A DNA stretch of 64,000 nt from CAZRGV01 sp964599655 (GCA_964599655.1 CAZRGV010000001.1:1-64000); one strand, 5' to 3'; numbered from the stretch's first letter, positions 1-9,135 are shown. Numbers and translations: made by a program. Notes: generated by a model from the letters alone, not told the origin.

Positions 1-1278
1 GGGGTCGGTCCGCACGATCTCCGACTCGATGTCACCAAACGACAAGGAGTAGCCGCCTTCGCCCCGGTTGACGGTGTAGATCTGGAGCGGAATCTCCCCG
101 AAGGAACTCGTCACGGTGGTTCGTTCGGTCCGGGGTTGCTCCGGCATCAGGACGCGGAAATCCCCTTCGGGAGGGTTGACCTCGACCCAGCCGGCTGGGG
201 CCTGGACGCGGTCGCGGCTCCGCTCGTTGGCGGCGATGGCCGCCGCGGCCCCGGTTGCGTCCTTCGCGGGTCGGGAAGGCGAGGTTTCGTCGCCGATGGG
301 CTTTTTCTCGGTCTCGACGACTCTTTGCGGCGTTTCCGGCTTCTCGGGTGATCGGTTCGCGTCGCCTTCCTTGACGGAGAATTGGTAAACGCGGCTGCGC
401 TGGCCGATGCTGTTGAGTTTCCCTTCGTAGACCGTATACGTTCCGTTGTGCTTGAGTCGGACTTTCCAGCGCGTGGGAACGGAGATGCCGCCGAGACCCC
501 CGTAGTAGTGAACGTACCACTTGTACTCGCCGGGGGGGCCGTTGCCCTGGTCGAGGCCACCTCCCCAGTACACATTTTCAGGGCCGAAGCCGTCGACGTC
601 GTCCACGTCGAGTTCACCCCCCTGGGTTCCGTTGCGAAACTCCCAGTAGATGTGCGACCCGCTGGGCTCGATGACGTGCAGGTCGATGTCGGCCCGGCTA
701 TCCCAGATGAGTGTGAACTGAGGGTCGCCCACCTTGACCTCGACGCCGTTGATCTTCTCGCCGCCGTGCCCAAACTTGGCGACGCCGAAGCCGTCGCCTC
801 GACCCGCCTGTCCGGCGTTGGTGAGGTTCACGCCGCCCCCCTCGGGCGAGGTGTTTGAGGGCGTTCGGTTCAGGTTTGGCGTGCTCAACTCGGGTTTGAG
901 GTTGGTCGAGGCCACCTCCAACGCGGGCTGCGATTCGGGGACGTACGACGGTCCCAGAGGCATGACGAGGGGCGTGTCCATTCCCAGGCCCCCCTTGAGA
1001 TTCTCGCCGGTCTCATCGCCAAACTCATCGCCGGCCAGTCGGGTGTCGAATTTCTGTTCCGGCTTGGCCGGAGGCGTGACAAACCAGAGGGCCATGAGGA
1101 TCAAGATGGCGGCATGGCCGAGAAGCGACCAGGACCAACCCTTGATACTCGCCGGCGTCAGCAACTCCTCCTCCGGAGCCGTGGCCTCGGACTTGGTTTT
1201 GATCCGAAACCGAGTGGGCTTCTTGACCTGGGTCGCGACGGGTTCGGGTTCGACTCCCGACGGAGGATGGGTCGACAT
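1..1278 (-). CDS. Membrane-anchored DUF2135-like protein (3' end off the left edge)
   Basis: An uninterrupted minus-strand frame runs from ATG at 1278 to base 1, giving 426 codons with no stop, so the C-terminus lies outside the window. Residues 1-45 are polar. One hydrophobic segment follows at about 48-68 (WSWSLLGHAAILILMALW), then a long Pro/Asn-rich linker. At about 170-260 there is a domain with LIWDSRADIDLHVIEPSG, a GGELDVDDVDGFGPENVYW stretch and GEYKWYVHYYGG. This matches the DUF2135/YfaP-type beta-sandwich, and the aspartates suggest a metal-bound surface. From about 365 on, VEVNPPEGDFRVLMPEQPRT begins a second domain of a kind seen at the C-terminus of planctomycete secreted proteins. 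It is probably anchored in the inner membrane facing outward. Function unknown. Confidence 0.8.
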   Translation of the reverse strand, partial: MSTHPPSGVEPEPVATQVKKPTRFRIKTKSEATAPEEELLTPASIKGWSWSLLGHAAILILMALWFVTPPAKPEQKFDTRLAGDEFGDETGENLKGGLGMDTPLVMPLGPSYVPESQPALEVASTNLKPELSTPNLNRTPSNTSPEGGGVNLTNAGQAGRGDGFGVAKFGHGGEKINGVEVKVGDPQFTLIWDSRADIDLHVIEPSGSHIYWEFRNGTQGGELDVDDVDGFGPENVYWGGGLDQGNGPPGEYKWYVHYYGGLGGISVPTRWKVRLKHNGTYTVYEGKLNSIGQRSRVYQFSVKEGDANRSPEKPETPQRVVETEKKPIGDETSPSRPAKDATGAAAAIAANERSRDRVQAPAGWVEVNPPEGDFRVLMPEQPRTERTTVTSSFGEIPLQIYTVNRGEGGYSLSFGDIESEIVRTDP

Positions 1279-1558
1279 CGCGGTTCCCCTTGATGGCTCG
1301 ACCGGGTCTGCCCGGAATGGCAGGCCCGAGATGACCTGGCGACCGAGGCCACCGGATGCAACCAGCATACCGCGCCTCGAGGGATTCCACCTAGAGAGTA
1401 GAAACCGAGCGTCGCTCGTCGATGAGACGTGATGAAACGGTGTTCGCGTGATCCGACGCGAAAGGACGGTTGCCGCCAGACGCGCCAGACGCTACTTTCA
1501 AACGCTTGGGGAGGTCGATCGGTTCGGACGAATTCTTAACGAGCGGACGGGAGCTTGG

Positions 1559-2395
1559 ATGGACGCACACGAACTCGCGCGGCTTCTCGACGCCCATCGC
1601 CGCGGTGAAATCGCCACCGACGACGTCATGCGACGGCTCCGATGGCCGGCTCCGGTCGTGGAGGCGGGCGACTTTGCCAAGGTGGATTTGCATCGCAAGC
1701 TGCGTTGCGGTTTTCCGGAGGTGATCTTCGGTCAAGGGAAGACCCCCGAACAGGTCGCGGCGATCCTGCGCACCCTTCTCGGGCACGGTCACGGGGGACT
1801 GGCGACGCGCATCAGCCCCGAGACGGCCGCGTATCTCCAGAACGAGTTCCCCCACGGTGAATACAATACGCTGGGGCGGACCTTCCGCGTTCGAAGTGAC
1901 GAAGATCCCGGACCGAAACTGGGAAAGGTCGTGGTCGTCACGGCCGGGACCAGCGACCTGCCGGTGGCGGAGGAGGCCCGCGTCACGGCTGAAGCCTGGA
2001 ATTGCGACGTCACGCTTCTGGCCGATGTTGGCGTCGCCGGCCTACACCGGTTGCTCGGCCGGCTCGATGCGCTCGGAGGAGCCGACGCCCTAGTTGTGGC
2101 CGCGGGCATGGAGGGCGCCCTGCCGAGCGTGGTTGGCGGGCTGGTCGACTGCCCCGTCATTGCCGTGCCGACCAGTATTGGCTACGGAGCCAGTTTTGGC
2201 GGACTGGCAGCCCTGCTCGGGATGCTCAATAGCTGTGCCTCGAACGTGGTGGTGGTCAACATCGACGGCGGCTTCAACGCCGGACACGTGGCGGGTTTGA
2301 TCGCCCGGCGCGCCGGCGCGGCTCGAGCCGGCGCAACCGTTGGCGAGCCAGCGCATTCTCCTTCCAGAACGGACAGTCATGGCCACCGATCTTGA
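1559..2395 (+). CDS. larB: LarB, pyridinium-3,5-biscarboxylic acid mononucleotide synthase
   Basis: LarB carboxylates and hydrolyses nicotinic acid adenine dinucleotide in the first step of nickel-pincer nucleotide synthesis. The 278-residue product has the expected N-terminal helix, the family signature FAKVDLHRKLRCGFPEVIFG (about 38-57), and a PurE-like core with VVVVTAGTSDLPVAEEA and IAVPTSIGYGASFGG. The frame stays open upstream to 1448. ATG 1559 is preferred because homologues begin close to MDAHELARLL and a GGAG-type site precedes it. It overlaps nnrD by 17 bases, so the two are co-transcribed. No larC or larE is present in the window. Cytoplasmic. Confidence 0.88.
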   Translation: MDAHELARLLDAHRRGEIATDDVMRRLRWPAPVVEAGDFAKVDLHRKLRCGFPEVIFGQGKTPEQVAAILRTLLGHGHGGLATRISPETAAYLQNEFPHGEYNTLGRTFRVRSDEDPGPKLGKVVVVTAGTSDLPVAEEARVTAEAWNCDVTLLADVGVAGLHRLLGRLDALGGADALVVAAGMEGALPSVVGGLVDCPVIAVPTSIGYGASFGGLAALLGMLNSCASNVVVVNIDGGFNAGHVAGLIARRAGAARAGATVGEPAHSPSRTDSHGHRS

Positions 2396-3260
2396 ACGCG
2401 TTGAGAAAGTCGCGACACTTCTGAGACGACAGGCCGACTCCCACAAGGGCCTGTATGGGTCGATCCTCGTCGTCGCGGGAGGACGCGGCATGGCCGGTGC
2501 GGCGGCCCTCGTGGGCGCCGCCGCCCTCCGAAGCGGCGCGGGTCTGGTCCGGGTCGCCTGTCCGCAGGAGGTCCAGCCCACGGTTGCCTCCTTCGAACCG
2601 TCGTACATGACGTACCCTCTGGCTAACGACGAGCATGGCCTCGTCCATTTTGCCCGAGCCCGAAACGGGCTCGAGCGCTGCCTCGACCAGGCCGATGTTC
2701 TGGCCATCGGACCCGGACTCGGCAAATCGAATGACCTGACCAAGATGATGCGATGGCTCATCGAGACCGCCGAGCAGCCCACGGTCGTTGATGCCGACGG
2801 CCTGAACAACCTGGTTGGCCATACGGACGCGTTCCGCGATCGTCGCTGCCGCGAAATGATCATCACACCCCACCCCGGGGAATTCGCTCGCCTCTCGAAC
2901 ACCGCGATCCCGGCAATCCACGCCGACCGTGAAGCCCATGCCGCCGAATTCGCCAGAACTCACAACCTCGTCGTTGTCCTCAAGGGGCACCAGACCGTCG
3001 TTACGGATGGCAAGCGCGTCTACGTCAACTCCACCGGCAACCCCGGAATGGCTACCGGAGGCTCCGGAGATTGCCTGACGGGCGTGATCGCCGCCATGAT
3101 CGGTCAGGGACTGCCCGCCTTCGAGGCCGCCCAGCTCGGCGTGTACGTTCACGGACTGGCTGGCGACATCGCGCGCGACCAGAACGGTGAGGTCGGAATG
3201 ATCGCGGGCGATATCGTCGATGCCCTGCCTGATGCGTTTTATCACCTGGCCGAAGAATGA
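2379..3260 (+). CDS. nnrD: ADP-dependent NAD(P)H-hydrate dehydratase
   Basis: The 293-residue protein belongs to the ribokinase-like NnrD family, which repairs hydrated NADH and NADPH. Visible motifs are the N-terminal GSILVVAGGRGMAGAAALVG, LAIGPGLGKS, VVDADGLNNL, ITPHPGEFARL, LKGHQTVV and the catalytic/anion-hole motif NPGMATGGSGDCLTGVIAAM. Only the dehydratase half is present; there is no epimerase (NnrE) domain, unlike the fused proteins of many bacteria. ATG 2379 lies inside the end of larB, implying translational coupling. An upstream in-frame ATG at 2340 adds 13 unconserved residues and is not preferred. Confidence 0.88.
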   Translation: MATDLERVEKVATLLRRQADSHKGLYGSILVVAGGRGMAGAAALVGAAALRSGAGLVRVACPQEVQPTVASFEPSYMTYPLANDEHGLVHFARARNGLERCLDQADVLAIGPGLGKSNDLTKMMRWLIETAEQPTVVDADGLNNLVGHTDAFRDRRCREMIITPHPGEFARLSNTAIPAIHADREAHAAEFARTHNLVVVLKGHQTVVTDGKRVYVNSTGNPGMATGGSGDCLTGVIAAMIGQGLPAFEAAQLGVYVHGLAGDIARDQNGEVGMIAGDIVDALPDAFYHLAEE

Positions 3261-3551
3261 TCGTGCAGAGAATCGATGGTTTTGTTAAGTTCGCTTTAGT
3301 TTCATGATGTGTCCCAAGAACGAGGGGATGGCCCGCAATTCTTGACGAATCTCGCCGAATACGCTTGAAGGGCCTCGTCAAGGTTTGACAGGGTTCCACT
3401 CATGACGGGAGACCGAGGAAGTTTCGAAGTTGCCCTGTGCGGCCTTCGTTTCCTGCGTTAGACTGTGGTAATCCACGGTTGTGCCGCCGTTATTGGAATC
3501 GCGGTCCGGCCGGGGAGGGATTGATCCCCCGCGAGGGGAGAGGAGGCCTGG

Positions 3552-4052
3552 GTGTCGCGAGAGAACCCGTCATCGCCACCGTGGACCTACCGAATGGAAG
3601 TCTCTCCGACCGGTCAGAATGCGCCCGTTGCTCCGAGCTTGACCGACCCGATCGCCCTGTTGCACCTGCTGGTGAACCTTCAGAATCAGAATCTCGAGCT
3701 CCAGCGTCAGATGCTGGAGATGCAGCGACAGCAGCTTGAGTTGACCCGAGAGACCGCGCAGATCAGTCGAGATCAGCGAGCGCGTCAGCTCGCCGAACTG
3801 GAACGGTGGCAGCACGGTCACGAAGCCGTCCTCGACCACTGTCGCGATTCTCTGGGAAAGCTCGAGCAGGTTCACGCCTCGTTGATGGCGGATCTGGCCG
3901 AGTATGTCGAGGAGAACCACGAGAACCTTGTCGACGGAGACTTCGCGCTCAGCGACTTCGTCGATCGATTCGGTCCTCGGCTGGCTCATCTGAACACGAT
4001 GCTTGCCGTGCTTCGTCCGCTGGCGGCTGCGGCCAAGAAGTCGGAAGGCTGA
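3552..4052 (+). CDS. Conserved coiled-coil protein of unknown function
   Basis: The 166-residue protein starts at GTG 3552, chosen because a perfect AGGAGG lies at 3541-3546, five bases upstream. Residues about 42-95 (NLQNQNLELQRQMLEMQRQQ and onward) form a Gln/Leu/Arg-rich coiled coil. A helical C-terminal half follows with acidic EYVEENHENLVDG and a hydrophobic tail. No signal peptide or membrane segment is visible, so it is probably cytoplasmic and oligomeric. It is a single gene, with 291 bases of non-coding DNA before it and argJ converging after it. I recognise no functional domain. Confidence 0.72.
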   Translation: MSRENPSSPPWTYRMEVSPTGQNAPVAPSLTDPIALLHLLVNLQNQNLELQRQMLEMQRQQLELTRETAQISRDQRARQLAELERWQHGHEAVLDHCRDSLGKLEQVHASLMADLAEYVEENHENLVDGDFALSDFVDRFGPRLAHLNTMLAVLRPLAAAAKKSEG

Positions 4053-4158
4053 GCGCCGGCCTTCGGTTTCGTCTTCGAAGCGAGAGAACGGGACGCGTCG
4101 ATGGCTTTTGCGGTCGCTCGATCGAGGTCGGGGCAAACCCGCGGAATCCTCGCCTCGA

Positions 4159-5358
4159 TCAGGTCGTGTAATCGGCGTTGAGCCGGACATATTCGGCCGT
4201 CAGGTCGCACGTCCAGAACCGGACCGAGGCATTGCCGCGTGTCAGGACGAGCCGGATCCTGGTTTCGCGATGCGCCTTCAGATCGTCGGAAACGGCTTGG
4301 GCGTTGAAGGGTAGGGGAGCGCCCGCCTCGTAGAGCGGCACGCCGTTGAGCCAGAGCGAAAGCTCGGACTCCTCGAACGGAACCCCGGCGTAACCTGCCG
4401 CCGAGACGATCCGTCCCCAGTTGGGATCGGCGCCGTGGATTGCGGTCTTGACGAGCGGACTATTGGCCACGGCCCGGGCGATGCGATGGGCTTCGTCGCG
4501 GTTCAGACAGCCTTCGACATCGATGGTGATCAGGTGGGTGGCCCCCTCGCCGTCGTCGGGGATCATTCGCGCCAGGTCGTTGCAGGCTTCGCGGACGAGA
4601 TCGGCGAATCTTGACAGGTCCTCCCCTTGCAAGGCGGGTCGGTTCGAGCTTCGGGCGAGGAGAAGCACGCTGTCGTTCGTGCTCGTATGCCCCTCGACCG
4701 AGATGCAATTGAACGACGCGTCGACCGCCTGCGAGAGCACGCCCTGGAGCACGCCGGGAGTGACCCGGGCATCGGTCAGGAGGAAGGCCAGCATGGTTGC
4801 CATGTTCGGGCCGATCATGGCCGCCCCCTTGGCCATGCCGAGCAACGTGACCGGACCGCTCGTCAGATTCAACCGCCGCGAGACGACCTTGGGACGCGTG
4901 TCGGTTGTGAGGATCGCCTCTGAGGCACCGCGGAAGGCGGATTCCTCCTCCGAGAGCGACGCCAGCGCGCGGCCGAGCCCCTCCTCGAGCCGATCCATCG
5001 GTAACTGGTGGCCGATCACGCCGGTCGAGGCCACCAGAATTTGACTCGGCTCGCAGCCCAACCGTTGCGCCGCGAGAGAGGCCGTCTTTCGAGCGTTCTC
5101 CAGTCCCGTCGCGCCGGTGGCGGCGTTGGCATTGCCGGCGTTAATGACGATGCCCCGAATCGACTCGGACGGGACCAGCGTGCGGCACCATTGCACGGGC
5201 GCGGCGGCCACGCGGTTCGTCGTGAACGTTCCGGCCGCCGCGCACGGCCGGTCGGCCGCGAGAACGGCCAGATCCAGCCCTCCGGACGGCTTGATCCCGG
5301 CCTTCACGGCCGAGGCCCGAAACCCCTCGGGAATTGCCAGATTGTTCGTGTTGCTCAT
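4159..5358 (-). CDS. argJ: ArgJ, bifunctional glutamate N-acetyltransferase / ornithine acetyltransferase
   Basis: ArgJ moves acetyl from N-acetylornithine to glutamate in the cyclic arginine pathway. The 399-residue protein shows GIKPSGGLDLAVL near the N-terminus, VINAGNANAATG, VASTGVIG and the autocleavage site MGPNMATMLAFLLTDA, whose Thr (about residue 188) becomes the nucleophile of the beta chain (here written IGPNMATML). Near the C-terminus are DPNWGRIVSAAGYAG and VRLNADYTT, the usual ArgJ end. ATG 5358 is preferred over 5364 because the GAGAGA element is then at a usable distance. It is last in a minus-strand run after an SDR and a small membrane protein. Cytoplasmic. Confidence 0.92.
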   Translation of the reverse strand: MSNTNNLAIPEGFRASAVKAGIKPSGGLDLAVLAADRPCAAAGTFTTNRVAAAPVQWCRTLVPSESIRGIVINAGNANAATGATGLENARKTASLAAQRLGCEPSQILVASTGVIGHQLPMDRLEEGLGRALASLSEEESAFRGASEAILTTDTRPKVVSRRLNLTSGPVTLLGMAKGAAMIGPNMATMLAFLLTDARVTPGVLQGVLSQAVDASFNCISVEGHTSTNDSVLLLARSSNRPALQGEDLSRFADLVREACNDLARMIPDDGEGATHLITIDVEGCLNRDEAHRIARAVANSPLVKTAIHGADPNWGRIVSAAGYAGVPFEESELSLWLNGVPLYEAGAPLPFNAQAVSDDLKAHRETRIRLVLTRGNASVRFWTCDLTAEYVRLNADYTT

Positions 5359-5415
5359 CAACATTCTCTCGTATCAGCGATTTTCTTGGTGACTTTCGAC
5401 TCAAGCAGCGCGGCA

Positions 5416-5628
5416 TCACCTTGAAATCATGCGGGGTTCTTCATCGAGGTCGTGCGCCGGCTCGTCCGGTCTGGCCGCCAAGTACCGGTAAATCTGGAGG
5501 AAGACCCAGGCGACCAACCCAGCCAACGCGCCGATGATGCCACCCTGGATCGCGCCGTTGAGGATTCCACCACCGCCCGCGTTCCCTTGCTGGGCGAACA
5601 GGGCCCAACCAGATTCGATCGGCACCAT
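5416..5628 (-). CDS. Small single-span membrane protein
   Basis: A 70-residue protein starting at ATG 5628, preceded by a strong GGAGGTG site. The sequence has a Gly-rich stretch (GNAGGGGILNGAIQGG) followed by a hydrophobic segment, IIGALAGLVAWVFLQIYRYL (about 29-48), and a charged cytoplasmic tail. The frame is open upstream to 5679, but those residues overlap the end of the SDR and lack a binding site. It lies 28 bases after the SDR stop and 57 before argJ, so all three may be one transcript. I do not recognise the family. Confidence 0.65.
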   Translation of the reverse strand: MVPIESGWALFAQQGNAGGGGILNGAIQGGIIGALAGLVAWVFLQIYRYLAARPDEPAHDLDEEPRMISR

Positions 5629-5656
5629 GGTCCCCACCTCCAAGAACCGCGGACGT

Positions 5657-6430
5657 CTAACGCGCCGTATAACCGCCATCGACCAGCAGGACGGCGCCCG
5701 TCATGTAGCTCGACGCCTCGGAGGCGAGGAAGACCACGACCGGGCCGAGTTCGGCGGGATCGCCCCAGCGGGCCAGGGGGACGTTTGACATGATGGGCGC
5801 GGCGGCCTCGGGATTCTCGAGCAAGGGACGATTGATCTCGGTCGCGAACGGGCCGGGGCAGAGGGCATTGACATTGATCCCGTCCCTGGCCCACTCGAGA
5901 GCGAGCGTCCGGGTCATCAACGTCAATCCTCCCTTGCTGGCCGTGTACGGGGTGCGCTCGGCCAGGCCGACCTCGCCGAGCATACTCGAGACGTTGATCA
6001 CCCGTCCCCAGCCGTTCCGCTTCATGGGGCCCGCCGCCGCGCGGCAACAGAGCCAGGGCCCCTTGAGGTTGGTGTCGATGACCTGGTCCCAGTCTGACTC
6101 CTGAAGCTGCTCGATCGGCTTTCGGATGTTGATCCCGGCGTTGTTGACCAGGATATCGAGCCGGCCGAACGTGTCGGTCGTGCGCGCGACCATCGCCTCG
6201 ACCTCGGCCGATCGAGTGACGTCGACCCCAAGTCCCAACGTCCGGCCCCCTCCGTCGTTCGCGATCTCCTTCGCGGCCGTTTCCGCCGCGTCGGCCTTGC
6301 GGGCGGTCAGTGCCACCGAGGCGCCGGCCGAGGCCAGCGCCTCGACCATGACCCGTCCCAGCCCCCTCGCTCCACCGGTGACCAGCGCCACTCGACCATC
6401 CAGTCGGAACCGTTGCAAAACGTCGTGCAT
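5657..6430 (-). CDS. SDR-family NAD(P)-dependent oxidoreductase
   Basis: A classical short-chain dehydrogenase of 257 residues. The dinucleotide site TGGARGLG is near residue 18, the NNAG motif (ILVNNAGINI) near 94, the catalytic Ser in VINVSSMLGEVG, and the Tyr-Lys pair in YTASKGG. The C-terminal YMTGAVLLVDGGYTAR is typical. It most resembles gluconate 5-dehydrogenase or 3-oxoacyl-ACP reductase type SDRs; the substrate cannot be told. ATG 6430 (MHDVLQRFRLDGRVALVTGG) fits family length; 55 further open codons upstream look non-coding. It is divergent from the YTV protein across a 408-base gap. Confidence 0.88.
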   Translation of the reverse strand: MHDVLQRFRLDGRVALVTGGARGLGRVMVEALASAGASVALTARKADAAETAAKEIANDGGGRTLGLGVDVTRSAEVEAMVARTTDTFGRLDILVNNAGINIRKPIEQLQESDWDQVIDTNLKGPWLCCRAAAGPMKRNGWGRVINVSSMLGEVGLAERTPYTASKGGLTLMTRTLALEWARDGINVNALCPGPFATEINRPLLENPEAAAPIMSNVPLARWGDPAELGPVVVFLASEASSYMTGAVLLVDGGYTAR

Positions 6431-6838
6431 CGTCGTTGGGTCCTCGTGGGCTCGGACGCCCGGGCCAGCTTCCTGGTTCGCTCCGTGGAAGATCCCCAGA
6501 CTATCGCAAGCCGAGTCCCACTCCAAGTCAGCGGCGTCCTGCTGGAAAGATATCTCCTTGAGCGAGACTTTCTGGCTCTCGCGGGATGCTCCCAAGTCAA
6601 GAATCTTACGATTCGTTCTGGATATTCAGGCGCCCTGCGTAACGTACGTAACGTCTGGGTAAATAGTGCGTTTTGGTTGTCCGGGTCCGCTGGGAAAAAT
6701 GGGTAAAGATCCTGAAGAGCCGAGGCGGAGACGGACGAAGACAACCTGTGAGTTGGCGTTCCCGCGCTGGAGGATCCGGCACAGGGTGTGATCGCCGGGC
6801 TCAAACGAGTGGGGAGGGATGTCGTGGAGCGTCGAACT
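6431..6838. other. Divergent intergenic region with a tandem repeat
   Basis: 408 bases separate the SDR (minus) from the YTV-repeat gene (plus), so both promoters should be here. At 6638-6654 a 9-base unit, CGTAACGTA, occurs nearly twice in tandem. This could be a regulator-binding direct repeat. I see no convincing -35/-10 pair and no RNA gene. Confidence 0.4.
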
Positions 6839-9103
6839 ATGCGCAAACTTCTATCGGCCGCGCTCATGACCCTGGCATTCGGGGCCTGGAGCGGTGCCGA
6901 TCGATCCGTGGAGGCCGCCAGTTACGCGGGCGCGGCTTCGACACGGTGTTGCCCTGTGGATCAGGAGTGTTCCGGACACACCTTGTATCAGCTACAGCGT
7001 TGCACGGTGCTTCGTCCGGTCCAGGAAACGGTGTACGAGGCCCGGCCGATTGTGGTCGAGCGCGACCTCTGTGAGACGGTCATGCAGCCGAGGACCGTCA
7101 CCACGATGCGGACCGTCGCCGAGCAGCACGTGCGAGCGGTGCCGTACACGATTCAGCGCCCGGTCTACCGGACCGTCTGCCGCGAGGTCCGATACACGGT
7201 TCAGCGGCCCGTTTCGAGGACGATCTGGAAAGAGGTCGCCTACACGGTCTCGCGTCCCGTGCGCGAAACGCACACTGAGATGCGGTCTTACACGGTCTGC
7301 CGTCCGATCCGCGAGACGCACATGCGGACCCAGACGTACACTGTCATGCGGCCAGTGCGTGAGACGAGCTACAAGTCGTGCGTTTACACGGTCTGCCGAC
7401 CGGTGCAGGAGACCGTCATGAAGACGGTTCCCTACACGGTCTGCCGTCCCGTGACGGAGACCCGTTGGAAGACCTGCACCTACACGGTCTGCCGCCCGGT
7501 CCAGAAGACTTGCTATAGGAAGGAACCGTACACGGTCAACGTGCCGGTCACGTGCACGGTGATGCAGCGCGTGCCGACCACGACGATGGTGCCGGTCAAG
7601 CAGTGCAGCTACAAGCAGGTGCCGTACACGGTCACTCGCCCGGTTCGAGAAACCTCCTACCGGACGATTCAGTACACGGTCCAAACCCCGGTTCGCCGGA
7701 CGGTGTTGAAGACCTGCACCTACACCGTCAGCCGCCCCGTGCGCGAGACGGTCATGAAGGAGTGCCGCTATACCGTTTGCCGACCGGTTCAGACCACCTG
7801 CTACCGCACGATCAGCGAGACCTGCTACAAGACCATCACCGAGACGGCGTCCAAGGAAATTTGCGAGACGATCTGTGTGCCCAGGACGGTCTGCAAGCAG
7901 GTGGTTCGCGAGTGTGGCGAGTGGGTCACCGAGCGCTGCTGCGTGCCGGGCAAGATGTACTGCGTCAATGGTTGCTGGGTCCAGGCTCCGCCGTCGTATA
8001 TCGAAAAGCAGGTCTGGGTGCCCAGGACCGTCGTCGAGAACGTGGCTTGCACGGTTTATGAGACCCAGCAGGTCCGCCGCCAGGTTCCGATCACCATCTG
8101 CCGCAAAGTGCCGTATACCGTCACTCGCCAGGTGCCGGTGACCACCTGCCAGATGGTGCCGCAGGAAGTCGTGACCATGATCCCCGTGACGACCTGCCGC
8201 ATGGTCTGCGAGACGCAGGTCAAGCAGGTTCCGCAGACGATCTGCGAGATGGTGGCCACGCAGTGCACAAAGACCGTTCCGGTGACCACCTGCCGAATGG
8301 TTACCCAGACGTGCATGAAGACGGTTCCCTACACCCAGTGCGTGATGGTGCCTCGCACCACCACCCGCTGCGTGCCGACGACCGTCACGAGAATGGTCGC
8401 TCGCACGATGTGCCGCACGGTTCCTTACACCGTCACGGTTCAGGTGCCCCAGGTCTGCACGCGCCAGGTGCCCTATCAGGTTACGCGCATGGTCCGGGAA
8501 ACCGCCACCAAGGTTGTGCCCTGCACGGTGACCCGGATGGTTCGGCAGCAATGCGTGAAGACGGTCCCCGTCGTGCATTGCCGGATGGTCCCGCAGCAGT
8601 GCGTCAAGCAAATTCCGGTGACGACCTGCCGGATGGTTTCCGAGGTCCGGCATTGCCCGGTCCCGGTGACGACCTGCCGGATGGTCACCGAGACACGGAT
8701 CAAGCATTGCCCGCAGACGATCTGCGAGATGGTGCCCGTCGAGTGCGTGAAGTCCGTGCCGACCACCGTTTGCGAAATGCAGACAGTGCATTGCGTCAAG
8801 ACAGTGCCGTACACCGTCTGCAAGCAGGTTCCCGTGACCACCACAACCTGCGTGCCGGTGACGGTGACTCGCAAGGTCCGCGAGTGCAAGACGATCTGCG
8901 AGCCGAAGACGATTTGCAAGCAGGTTCCGGTCGAAGTGGTGCGACAGGTTCCGGTCGTCATCCACTGCCCGCCGGCCGTCCTGCCCTCGGCGCAGAGCGT
9001 TCTGGCCTCGGCTCAGTGCGAGATGCCTTGCACAACCATTCCGCCTTGCGGTCCGTGCGACCCCAAACATCCGCTTCTGGGTCGCATCTTCCGCCGCTAT
9101 TGA
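6839..9103 (+). CDS. Secreted Cys-rich YTV-repeat protein (probable cell-wall/envelope protein)
   Basis: The 754-residue protein has a signal peptide (MRKLLSAALMTLAFGAWSG..., about 1-26). It is then almost entirely tandem repeats. Block 1 (7139-7810) holds 14 repeats of exactly 16 residues with consensus VPYTVCRPVRETxxKT. A 91-residue Cys-rich linker follows (7811-8083). Block 2 (8084-8947) holds 18 repeats of 16 residues with consensus VPVTTCRMVxETCVKT. The YTV motif is the planctomycete YTV family (Pfam YTV), which has been linked to planctomycete envelopes. The many cysteines suggest disulphide cross-linking outside the cytoplasm. ATG 6839 is chosen for the signal peptide and the GTGGAG site. 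A strong terminator follows at 9136. Confidence 0.85.
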   Translation: MRKLLSAALMTLAFGAWSGADRSVEAASYAGAASTRCCPVDQECSGHTLYQLQRCTVLRPVQETVYEARPIVVERDLCETVMQPRTVTTMRTVAEQHVRAVPYTIQRPVYRTVCREVRYTVQRPVSRTIWKEVAYTVSRPVRETHTEMRSYTVCRPIRETHMRTQTYTVMRPVRETSYKSCVYTVCRPVQETVMKTVPYTVCRPVTETRWKTCTYTVCRPVQKTCYRKEPYTVNVPVTCTVMQRVPTTTMVPVKQCSYKQVPYTVTRPVRETSYRTIQYTVQTPVRRTVLKTCTYTVSRPVRETVMKECRYTVCRPVQTTCYRTISETCYKTITETASKEICETICVPRTVCKQVVRECGEWVTERCCVPGKMYCVNGCWVQAPPSYIEKQVWVPRTVVENVACTVYETQQVRRQVPITICRKVPYTVTRQVPVTTCQMVPQEVVTMIPVTTCRMVCETQVKQVPQTICEMVATQCTKTVPVTTCRMVTQTCMKTVPYTQCVMVPRTTTRCVPTTVTRMVARTMCRTVPYTVTVQVPQVCTRQVPYQVTRMVRETATKVVPCTVTRMVRQQCVKTVPVVHCRMVPQQCVKQIPVTTCRMVSEVRHCPVPVTTCRMVTETRIKHCPQTICEMVPVECVKSVPTTVCEMQTVHCVKTVPYTVCKQVPVTTTTCVPVTVTRKVRECKTICEPKTICKQVPVEVVRQVPVVIHCPPAVLPSAQSVLASAQCEMPCTTIPPCGPCDPKHPLLGRIFRRY

Positions 9104-9135
9104 TCCGCCCGATTCTTCCACTGATCGAGGTCAAC

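Noticed and set aside
4627..5424. Plus-strand frames over argJ
   Set aside because: They are antisense to a full-length, motif-complete ArgJ and show no family features.
7139..8947. Possible CRISPR-like array (48-base periodicity)
   Set aside because: The repeat is in frame, the units are diverged along their whole length, there are no unique spacers and no cas genes. It is protein-coding repetition.
6992..9121. A 709-codon open frame on the minus strand, opposite the YTV gene
   Set aside because: It mirrors the 48-base repeats of the YTV gene. The protein is His/Arg/Asp-rich low complexity with no domain, while the plus strand has a signal peptide, a ribosome site and a terminator.
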